A model generated the notes under the pieces. The model had not been told where the DNA came from and did no database searches. It saw nothing but the letters and a program-made list of their open reading frames with translations. A stretch of DNA of 64,000 nt. It comes from JACJYM01 sp965230495. GTDB lineage: Bacteria > Bacteroidota > Bacteroidia > Chitinophagales > Saprospiraceae. Numbering within the stretch: the stretch's first letter is position 1; each line of letters starts with the position of its first letter. Shown here piece by piece: positions 47,021 through 54,436 of this stretch. The stretch lies in NCBI GenBank assembly GCA_965230495.1, contig OZ246004.1:992001-1056000 (forward strand). The letters are read 5' to 3'. Made by a program: the position numbers and the translations under genes.

Positions 47021-47905
47021 ATGAGAGATATTTTAAAATTTTTCGTGCTTGCATGTTTTTTTCTTACTCCTTTAATAACCTTTGCTCAGAAAGGAGCGGA
47101 AGAAGTTATTGAAGATGAAGCAACGGAATCGAGTGCTCCAGAAACAATGTACCTAGATGATATTGTGGATGAGAGTTTGATAGTCAATAATACTGCATTG
47201 GCTTATAAGTCAATCAGACCTGCGGATGTTTCATGGAAAAAGAAAATGTGGCGGGTAATTGAAACCAGGGAAAAGATGAATTTACCGTTCAGATATCCTG
47301 AAAAGCCTTTCTTTAATATACTGAAAGAGGAAATTGAAAATGGTAATGTTACTGCTTTTGATGACGAGAAATTTGAAAATCCTTTAACAATTGAGGATAT
47401 TGACGGAAAACTTAATGACTTAGATACTATAATGGTATTTGATTATGATACTTATGAAGAGAACATTAAGGTTGTTAAAAATACTATAGATTGGAATTCT
47501 ATTTTCAAATTTAGAATTAAGGAAGTATGGTTTTTTGACGAGCAAGCTTCTATGCTTAGAAATAGAATATTAGGAATTGCTCCTATTAGGCTGCAGGTTG
47601 ATGAGGAGTATGGTTATGAGTTAGAGATTCCTTTATTTTGGATATATTATCCTGAAGCGAGAGAGGCCTTCTCAAAACATAGAGTATTTAACGATAATAA
47701 TGACATGGCCCCAATGACATGGGCGGATTTGTTTGATTCCAGATTTTTCTCAAGTATAATTTATAAACGGTCCAATGTTTTAGATTATCGTATTGAGGAT
47801 TATTTTGATCCGAATGATGAAATGGCAGGTGTGAATAAACTGCTTGAATCAGAGAAGATAAAACAGGAACTATTTAATTTTGAACATGATTTATGGACTT
47901 ACTAA
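47021..47905 (+). CDS. gldN: Type IX secretion protein GldN/PorN
   Basis: A 294-residue periplasmic protein with a signal peptide (FFVLACFFLTPLITFAQ). The GldN core has RPADVSWKKKMWRVIETREKMNLPF (read in parts), VWFFDEQASMLRNRILGIAP and the C-terminal WADLFDSRFFSSIIYKRSN. It builds the GldK-GldN ring of the T9SS. It is the last gene of the locus, and a strong hairpin terminator follows 25 bases after its stop. Confidence 0.95.
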   Translation: MRDILKFFVLACFFLTPLITFAQKGAEEVIEDEATESSAPETMYLDDIVDESLIVNNTALAYKSIRPADVSWKKKMWRVIETREKMNLPFRYPEKPFFNILKEEIENGNVTAFDDEKFENPLTIEDIDGKLNDLDTIMVFDYDTYEENIKVVKNTIDWNSIFKFRIKEVWFFDEQASMLRNRILGIAPIRLQVDEEYGYELEIPLFWIYYPEAREAFSKHRVFNDNNDMAPMTWADLFDSRFFSSIIYKRSNVLDYRIEDYFDPNDEMAGVNKLLESEKIKQELFNFEHDLWTY

Positions 47906-47930
47906 AATTATTTTAGTATAGAAAATATAG

Positions 47931-47962
47931 GCCTCTCAATTAATTAATTGAGAGGCTTTTTT
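47931..47962 (+). terminator. Strong terminator after gldN, directly upstream of pnuC
   Basis: A perfect palindrome of 26 bases (each arm GCCTCTCAATTAA or its complement; 47931-47956) is followed by six T. This is a textbook intrinsic terminator for the gldK-L-M-N transcript. Its T tract ends only 13 bases before the pnuC start codon, so it could also act as an attenuator for pnuC. Confidence 0.92.
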
Positions 47963-47975
47963 GATACCACCAAAT

Positions 47976-48710
47976 ATGAAATTTCCATTAGTTCGAAAGA
48001 TTGTTACATCTAAATACTTAGATTTTTTTGCGATATGTTTAATTCTGGCGATAAGCATTCTTAAAGGTTTTCAGTATACAGTTTATTTTAAGGGTGAAGC
48101 TCTTTTCCTCCAAAATATAAAACAAGTATTAAGTCACATTGATAAAGGAGCATATCCACTTGGTTTTATGTCAATTATCGGGGCTATGTTCTCAATGTTG
48201 TCAACTAGATTTGTTGGTAAACAGAAGAATTCAGGAAACATTATTGGCATAGCTACGACGGTCAATTCAGGAACCAATGATTATTTATTGGGGAACCAAA
48301 GTGCTATTTTAACATATCCTATCACGTTTATTATACATAGCTTAGCATCTATAAACTGGACTCGTGGCCTTACTTTAAGGAATAAGGACAGATGGTATTA
48401 TATTATAATAAGTGTGTCTACAATATTAGCTTTTGCTCTGGTATATCTGGGGTTTTACTTGTTCGGAAATTTTGATGATATTTTCTTTGTCAATATTGTT
48501 GGGCTAACTTTTGCTTTGTCTCTTGGAGCTACAGTGGCTAATATTTTCAAATATAAAGAAACATGGTTTTCCTGGACACTTTATAATATAGTGCAACTAA
48601 TAAAGAATATTTTACAGCTTAATTTTGCCAATGTAGCGAAGTACATCTTCTATTTGGGAAACTCAATTCTAACGCTTATCGATTGGCGATTTAACGGTGA
48701 TATAAAGTGA
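47976..48710 (+). CDS. PnuC-like nicotinamide riboside/vitamin transporter
   Basis: A 244-residue membrane protein with seven or so helices. The second half holds ANIFKYKETWFSWTLYNIVQL and ANVAKYIFYLGNSILTLIDW, the conserved C-terminal signature of the PnuC family, whose members import nicotinamide riboside or, in relatives, thiamine or riboflavin. The W and N residues of the substrate pocket are seen in WFSWTLYNIVQ. The frame opens with TTG at 47961 inside the terminator, so the ATG at 47976 (MKFPLVRK) is preferred. The vitamin cannot be assigned by sequence alone. Confidence 0.82.
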   Translation: MKFPLVRKIVTSKYLDFFAICLILAISILKGFQYTVYFKGEALFLQNIKQVLSHIDKGAYPLGFMSIIGAMFSMLSTRFVGKQKNSGNIIGIATTVNSGTNDYLLGNQSAILTYPITFIIHSLASINWTRGLTLRNKDRWYYIIISVSTILAFALVYLGFYLFGNFDDIFFVNIVGLTFALSLGATVANIFKYKETWFSWTLYNIVQLIKNILQLNFANVAKYIFYLGNSILTLIDWRFNGDIK

Positions 48711-48750
48711 CAAATATTCTAGTTTTCAATGTGAAAGCTTTTGTTTAATA

Positions 48751-48784
48751 TTTGCTGTTTTTATATATATTAATCTTATATTTG
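48751..48784 (+). promoter_or_regulatory. Bacteroidota-type promoter for gyrA
   Basis: A -33 box TTTG (48751-48754) and a -7 box TATATTTG (48777-48784) are spaced by 22 bases, inside the accepted range. The gyrA ATG follows 33 bases after the -7 box. Confidence 0.6.
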
Positions 48785-48817
48785 TTCTCTTAAATTATAA
48801 ATTTCAAAAAATTATAA

Positions 48818-51286
48818 ATGTCAGATAACCAAAGAATTATACCTATTAATATTGAGGATGAAATGAAGTCGGCGTACATAGATTATTCTATGTCTGTTAT
48901 TGTGTCAAGAGCTCTTCCTGATGTTAGGGATGGATTGAAACCTGTGCATAGAAGAGTGCTATATGGTATGGATGAATTAGGGTTGGCTTATGGAAAGGCC
49001 CATAAGAAATCTGCCAGAATAGTTGGAGAGGTGTTAGGTAAATATCACCCACATGGAGATGGTTCTGTATATGATGCAATGGTTAGGTTAGCACAAGAGT
49101 GGTCATTGAGGTATCCCTTAGTAGATGGACAAGGAAACTTTGGCTCTATGGATGGAGATAGTCCTGCGGCAATGAGGTATACTGAGGCCAGAATGGCCAA
49201 GATAACTGATGAAATATTAACAGATATAAAGAAGGATACTGTTGATTTTTCACTGAATTTTGACGATACGTTGGAGGAGCCTACAGTTTTACCTACTAGG
49301 TTGCCTAATTTACTTATCAATGGAGCATCTGGTATCGCTGTGGGTATGGCAACAAATATGTTGCCTCATAATTTATCAGAGGTGATTGAAGGAACTTGTG
49401 CATTGATTAACAATCCCGAGATGACTATAGAGGAGCTAATGGAATATATCAAAGCTCCAGACTTCCCAACAGGAGGAACAATTTATGGTTATTCTGGTGT
49501 GAAAGATGGTTTTGAAACGGGTAGGGGAAGAGTGGTCGTACGAGGCAAGGCTGAAATACAAAATATAGACAGCGGTAGAGAGAGAATAGTAATTTCTGAG
49601 ATACCTTATCAGGTTAATAAGGCTAATCTAGTTGCTAAAATAGCGTCACTGGTAAATGAAGAAAAGATAACAGGTATTTCGGATGTGCGGGATGAGAGTG
49701 ATAGAAAAGGTCTGCGAGTGGTTGTGGAAGTTAAGAGAGATGCTATGGCCAATGTTGTATTGAGTAAATTATATAAATATACTCCTCTACAAACATCTTA
49801 TGGCGTCAATAATATCGCTTTGGTTAATGGAAGGCCACAGTTGCTAAACCTAAAGCAAATAATTGAGGAATTCATTAAGTTCAGACTTGAAGTAATTGTA
49901 AGAAGGACTCAGTATGATCTAAGAAAAGCGGAAGAAAGGGCCCATATACTTGAAGGTCTTTTGATTGCCTTGGCTAATATTGATGAAGTAATTCGAATTA
50001 TAAGAAGCTCCAAGACGGTAGATGAAGCAAGAACAGGTTTAGTAAGTACGTTTGAGCTTACTGAAATACAGGCTAAGGCAATACTTGAAATGAGATTGCA
50101 AAAGTTGGTTAGCTTAGAAGTAGAAAAGATACAAGCGGAATATGATGAGTTACAAAAGAAAATAAAGTACTATAACGAGATTCTGAGCAACGAAAGACTT
50201 CAAAGAGATATCATCATTGAGGAGTTGGAAGAGATTAAAGAAAAATACGGGGATGAGAGGCGTACAGACATAAGTTATGCGGATGATGAAATAAGTGTGG
50301 AGGATATGATTCCTAATGAACATGTGGTAATCACCATTTCTCATCTGGGATATATTAAGAGGACTAAAGCCAATGAATTTAAGCAGCAGAATAGAGGAGG
50401 AAGGGGTTCCAGAGGAAGTAAAACAAGAGATGCTGATTTTGTAGAGCATATTTTTACAGCTCATAATCATAATTACTTATTACTTTTTACGGAACAGGGA
50501 AGATGTTTTTGGTTGAGAGCTTATGAGATTCCGGAGGCAAGTAAGGTCAGCAGTGGTCGTGTCATTCAAAATATTATTAATCTTCCAAATGATGATAAAG
50601 TCAAAGCTTACATCAAAATTGAAAACCTGCAGGATGAGGAATTTATTAATAATAATTACTTGATGTTCTGTACTAAAAAAGGAATAGTAAAGAAGACAAT
50701 TGTTGAAGCATTTTCAAGACCAAGAGTCAATGGAATCAATGCTCTTACTATTAGAGAAGGCGATCAATTACTGGAAGTTAAGTTGACTAACGGAAATGAT
50801 GAAGTGATTCTAGCGAATAAAAATGGTAGAGCTGTTAGATTCTCAGAATCGGATATCAGGGCTATGGGAAGATCTGCTGCTGGTGTTCGTGGAATGAATA
50901 TTGATGAAGAAGATGGAGATGAGGTAGTGGGTATGATTACACTGGATCCTAATAAACCTGAGAATACGATCTTTGTAATTTCAGAAAAAGGAAATGGAAA
51001 GAGATCTGCGTTAGACGAGTATAGAAGAACGAAAAGAGGTGCCAAGGGAGTTAAAACGATGAAAATAACCGATAAGACTGGAAAGCTGGTTTCTATTAAG
51101 AAGGTTACTGATGATGATGACTTAATGGTTACTACTCTCTCTGGTATAGTTATAAGGTTAGGCACCGAAGATTTGCGAGTTATGGGAAGAGCAACTCAAG
51201 GAGTACGAATTATTAAATTAGGGAAAAATGAGGGTATAGCGGATGTGACGGTTATAATGAAATCTTCCGATAGTGAGGAAGAGTAG
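48818..51286 (+). CDS. gyrA: DNA gyrase subunit A
   Basis: An 822-residue type II topoisomerase subunit that cuts and rejoins DNA during negative supercoiling. The catalytic Tyr121 lies in SPAAMRYTEARMAK. The quinolone-determining region reads HPHGDGSVYDAMVRLAQEW, with Gly82 where Escherichia coli has Ser83. The GyrA box QNRGGRG in the C-terminal beta-pinwheel (about residue 526) marks it as gyrase rather than topoisomerase IV. Length is normal for Bacteroidota. nth follows 15 bases later on the same strand. Confidence 0.96.
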   Translation: MSDNQRIIPINIEDEMKSAYIDYSMSVIVSRALPDVRDGLKPVHRRVLYGMDELGLAYGKAHKKSARIVGEVLGKYHPHGDGSVYDAMVRLAQEWSLRYPLVDGQGNFGSMDGDSPAAMRYTEARMAKITDEILTDIKKDTVDFSLNFDDTLEEPTVLPTRLPNLLINGASGIAVGMATNMLPHNLSEVIEGTCALINNPEMTIEELMEYIKAPDFPTGGTIYGYSGVKDGFETGRGRVVVRGKAEIQNIDSGRERIVISEIPYQVNKANLVAKIASLVNEEKITGISDVRDESDRKGLRVVVEVKRDAMANVVLSKLYKYTPLQTSYGVNNIALVNGRPQLLNLKQIIEEFIKFRLEVIVRRTQYDLRKAEERAHILEGLLIALANIDEVIRIIRSSKTVDEARTGLVSTFELTEIQAKAILEMRLQKLVSLEVEKIQAEYDELQKKIKYYNEILSNERLQRDIIIEELEEIKEKYGDERRTDISYADDEISVEDMIPNEHVVITISHLGYIKRTKANEFKQQNRGGRGSRGSKTRDADFVEHIFTAHNHNYLLLFTEQGRCFWLRAYEIPEASKVSSGRVIQNIINLPNDDKVKAYIKIENLQDEEFINNNYLMFCTKKGIVKKTIVEAFSRPRVNGINALTIREGDQLLEVKLTNGNDEVILANKNGRAVRFSESDIRAMGRSAAGVRGMNIDEEDGDEVVGMITLDPNKPENTIFVISEKGNGKRSALDEYRRTKRGAKGVKTMKITDKTGKLVSIKKVTDDDDLMVTTLSGIVIRLGTEDLRVMGRATQGVRIIKLGKNEGIADVTVIMKSSDSEEE

Positions 51287-51301
51287 TTTTAATTTATCAT
51301 C

Positions 51302-51940
51302 GTGACTAGAAAGGAAAAGGCAGTTGAAATAGCGAAGGTTTTAGAGAGACTTTATCCGGAAACTCCTATACCATTAGATCATACAGATAATTATACTTTG
51401 CTAATAGCTGTATTATTATCTGCTCAATGTACGGATGAAAGAGTCAATAAAATTACACCTATATTATTTGAAAGGGCCAGTACTCCTAATGAAATGGCAC
51501 TTCTGGATGTAAAAGAAATAGAGAATATTATCAGGTCTTGTGGACTTTCTCCTAGAAAATCCAAGGCCATTTCTCAATTGTCAAAAATTCTCTTGGATAA
51601 ATACAAGGGAATGGTTCCAAACACTTTTGAATCTTTGGAAGAGCTGCCTGGAGTTGGCCATAAGACAGCTTCGGTAGTTATGTCACAAGGATTTGGAGTA
51701 CCCGCATTTCCTGTAGATACACATATCCACCGACTTGCTTATAGATGGACACTAAGTACAGGGAAGAATGTAGAGAAGACAGAAAAGGATTTGAAAAGAC
51801 TATTTCCGGAGGATACCTGGAATAAACTGCATTTAAGGATTATTTTTTTCGGTAGAGAGTACTGTCCGGCTAGAGGCCATGATCCAACGAAATGTCCTAT
51901 TTGTTCTAAGTATGGGAGGAGATCATTGTTTAAGGTATAA
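51302..51940 (+). CDS. nth: Endonuclease III (Nth) DNA glycosylase
   Basis: A 212-residue base-excision glycosylase/AP lyase. The helix-hairpin-helix motif ELPGVGHKTASVVMSQGFG carries the catalytic Lys, and the catalytic Asp is in FPVDTHIHRLAYRW. The C-terminal cysteine cluster reads CPARGHDPTKCPICSKYGRR, in which the second and third Cys fit the usual C-x2-C but the fourth Cys is absent and the first spacing is x9 instead of x6. A [4Fe-4S] cluster may be missing or altered. The start codon is GTG at 51302. Confidence 0.92.
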   Translation: MTRKEKAVEIAKVLERLYPETPIPLDHTDNYTLLIAVLLSAQCTDERVNKITPILFERASTPNEMALLDVKEIENIIRSCGLSPRKSKAISQLSKILLDKYKGMVPNTFESLEELPGVGHKTASVVMSQGFGVPAFPVDTHIHRLAYRWTLSTGKNVEKTEKDLKRLFPEDTWNKLHLRIIFFGREYCPARGHDPTKCPICSKYGRRSLFKV

Positions 51941-51965
51941 TTGAGCACAGATCATTAAAACAGAA

Positions 51966-53331
51966 ATGTACAAAGTTATTTGTCTGATAGTTTTCTTCTT
52001 TTTGATTTATTCCTGTAAGGAAGATCCCACACCTATTATAAGAACAGAACATCCGGACGGGAATACTTCTGTGCAATATGTTGATACCATTCCAAAAGTG
52101 TATATTTCGACAGAACAAAATATTTTGGATGAACCAAAGGTCAGAGCTGAGATGCGAATAATACGAAATAATGCATTAATTTTTGAGTCGGGATGTGGTA
52201 TTGAAATAAGAGGGTCTAGCTCCCAATTTTTTCCTAAAAAGAGTTATGGTATTGAATTCTGGAATGATAATGATATGGATATAGAGCACTCACTCTTTGG
52301 GATGCCAATGGATGAAGACTGGATACTATATGCTCCATATTCTGATAAATCTCTGATGAGAAATGTATTGATGTATGAATTGTCCAATGAAATGAATAAA
52401 TATGCATCACGAACACAATGGGTAGAAGCTTATATTAATGAAGAATATCTGGGCGTATATGTTCTGATGGAAAAGATTAAAAGGTCTAAAGATAGGGTGG
52501 ACGTAAGTAAACTCAATCCTGATGAAGTAAACGGTGAAGATATCACAGGAGGATATATTTTAAAAATTGACAAATCTACAGGCAATGATGTAAATGATCC
52601 AGGAAACTCAAGTAACTATTCTACCGAATTTGGGTTTAAGTCGGAATTTGACGCCAGTGGCCAACTTTCATTTGACCATAATACATGGTTTCAATATGAG
52701 TATCCGAAGCAAGAAAGAATATATACAGGACTATGTTGGTGAGTTCGAACGAGTATTAGCCTCAAATATCTACGCCGATCCGAACGAAGGTTATCGAAAA
52801 TATATTAATGTAACTAGCTTTGTAGATTTCTTTATTCTTAATGAACTATCACGTAATGTTGATGGATACAGACTTAGCACTTTCCTTCAGAAGGATAAGG
52901 AGAAAAAGCTTTCTATGGGGCCTATTTGGGATTTTAATATTGCATTAGGAAATGCTAATTATTGCAATGGAGAAAGTGTTAGCGACTGGGCCTATGAGTT
53001 TAATAATATATGTCCAGGAGATTTCTGGTTAGTTCCTTTTTGGTGGGAAAAACTATTATCCGACCCTGCTTTTAAGTCTGAAATAAGAAATAGATGGAAT
53101 GAGTTAAGATTGACGACTATAAGTGTGGAAAACATTGAGGACATAATTGACCAGCATTACAACTAACTTAATAACGACAGGAGCTATTCAACGAAACTTT
53201 GATAAATGGAATATTCTGGGAGAATACATATGGCCCAATTCTCAAGTTTTATATACGTATAATGCCGAGATAGAATATTTGAAAGAGTTTATAGAATTTA
53301 CTGGTTAGACGGGGAAATATACAACTGGTAG
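51966..53331 (+). pseudogene. CotH kinase family lipoprotein gene with three frame changes
   Basis: The first frame (51966-52742) has a lipoprotein signal (IVFFFLIYSCKEDP), then CotH features (FESGCGIEIRGSSSQFFPKKS, YLGVYVLMEKIKRSKDRVDV, ITGGYILKIDKSTGND). Near 52700 the reading moves to frame 1, where KEYIQDYVGEFERVL to ENIEDIIDQHYN continues the same domain to the stop at 53166. Near 53160 it moves to frame 2 (AIQRNFDKWNILGEYIWPNS), and near 53300 back to frame 1 (WLDGEIYNW, stop at 53331). Each junction seems to lack a few codons relative to the family. The breaks are not at long single-base runs. CotH proteins are atypical secreted kinases, and no intact product can be made here. Confidence 0.8.
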
Positions 53332-53333
53332 AA

Positions 53334-53366
53334 TAAAAAAGCTACTCACGAAATCACGAGTAGCTT
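53334..53366 (-). terminator. Rho-independent terminator of the rplU-rpmA operon
   Basis: On the minus strand a 9-base-pair stem (AAGCTACTC / GAGTAGCTT) with a 10-base loop is followed by a run of T. It lies about 30 bases after the rpmA stop and ends the ribosomal transcript. It sits just beyond the end of the CotH pseudogene. Confidence 0.8.
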
Positions 53367-53395
53367 CATTATCATTTTGAAGTTATTATTTACTT

Positions 53396-54025
53396 CTATT
53401 CTTCTTCTGATTTAGATACAACTTTACCTCCATCTAATTCATCCTGCCACTTTTTAAGTTCATCCCATTTTCCTTCCGCTGCTAACTTAGCTTGAGCTGG
53501 CCATGTATCTGGCTTATGAGATGCATATCGAGAGCCCGCTGCGGCCAAAATCTCCGCTATTTTGTCAACACTGCTATCTGCCAAAGCTGCAAAAGTAGGA
53601 ATACCGGCATCCGTTAAAATACTTGCAATTTTAGGTCCGATACCTTCTATTTTTCTAAGATCGTCCGCTTTATCAGCTACAGCAGAACTTTCCTTTTTTG
53701 CTTCTGGTTTAGTTACCTTAGGAGCTGCCTTAGCAACAGGTTTAGCTTTAGGAGTAGTTGCTACTGATTCTCCCATAGGAACAATAGAAACAAATGTTCT
53801 ATCTAATCTACCTTTTTTAAAAGCTACAGTTCCATCAACTAAGGCGTGTAGTGTCCAGTCTTTACCTATTCCTACATTTTCACCAGCGTGAAACCTTGAT
53901 CCTCTTTGTCTGACAATGATATTACCCGCTTTTGCATATTGGCCTCCAAATAACTTAACACCTAGTCTTTTACTTTTACTGTCTCTACCATTATCCGTAC
54001 TACCTACACCTTTTTTATGTGCCAT
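53396..54025 (-). CDS. rpmA: 50S ribosomal protein bL27 with C-terminal helix-hairpin-helix extension
   Basis: The first 85 residues are a complete bL27 (MAHKKGVGSTDNGRDSKSKR, GVKLFGGQYAKAGNIIVRQRG, HAGENVGIGKDWTLHALVDG). A linker rich in Ala, Lys and Pro follows (about residues 88-120). Residues about 122-209 form a helix-hairpin-helix-like domain (DDLRKIEGIGPKIASILTDAG) with a WPAQAKLAAEGKWDELKKWQ tail. Usual bL27 is about 85 residues, so this one is more than twice that length. It lies 32 bases after rplU in the usual order and shares its promoter and terminator. The reading frame is unbroken through the junction, so the fusion is not an artefact of a missed stop. Confidence 0.94.
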   Translation of the reverse strand: MAHKKGVGSTDNGRDSKSKRLGVKLFGGQYAKAGNIIVRQRGSRFHAGENVGIGKDWTLHALVDGTVAFKKGRLDRTFVSIVPMGESVATTPKAKPVAKAAPKVTKPEAKKESSAVADKADDLRKIEGIGPKIASILTDAGIPTFAALADSSVDKIAEILAAAGSRYASHKPDTWPAQAKLAAEGKWDELKKWQDELDGGKVVSKSEEE

Positions 54026-54057
54026 GATTTTTTCTTTTTAAATTTTCAATAATGAGA

Positions 54058-54369
54058 TTATACGTTAATTCCGTCAATTTTGATCTTAGTGAAAGACTGC
54101 CTATGGCCATTTTTTCTTCTATAACCCTTACGTCTTTTCTTCTTGAAGACAAGTACTTTATCTCCTTTTACATGATCAATAACAGTGGCATTTACAGATG
54201 CTCCACTAACATTCGGCGTGCCCACAGAAATAGAACCGTCATTATCGACAAGTAAAACCTCGTCAAACGACATGCTATCACCTGCATTGGCTTCTAACCG
54301 GTGAACAAAGATCTCCTGATCTTTTGCTACTTTAAATTGCTGACCGGCTATGTTTACGATTGCTATCAT
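54058..54369 (-). CDS. rplU: 50S ribosomal protein bL21
   Basis: A 103-residue bL21 with IAGQQFKVAKDQEIFVHRLEA, the loop FDEVLLVDNDGSISVGTPNV and the C-terminal FKKKRRKGYRRKNGHRQSFT signature that contacts 23S rRNA. Length is standard. rpmA follows on the same strand. A complete promoter precedes it. Confidence 0.95.
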   Translation of the reverse strand: MIAIVNIAGQQFKVAKDQEIFVHRLEANAGDSMSFDEVLLVDNDGSISVGTPNVSGASVNATVIDHVKGDKVLVFKKKRRKGYRRKNGHRQSFTKIKIDGINV

Positions 54370-54404
54370 TTAATTTAAAATTTTAATGTTTTCAAATAAG
54401 GGTG

Positions 54405-54433
54405 CAAAGATACTTAAATAAATTAAATTCAAA
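54405..54433 (-). promoter_or_regulatory. Bacteroidota-type promoter for rplU-rpmA
   Basis: On the minus strand a -33 box TTTG (54430-54433) and a -7 box TATCTTTG (54405-54412) are separated by 17 bases. The rplU ATG starts 36 bases after the -7 box. Both boxes match consensus, making this the best promoter in the window. Confidence 0.7.
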
Positions 54434-54436
54434 ACA

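Noticed and set aside
52741..52760. GAGTTCGAACGAG resembling a tRNA T-arm.
   Set aside because: Lies inside the CotH coding remnant and has no flanking acceptor or anticodon arms.
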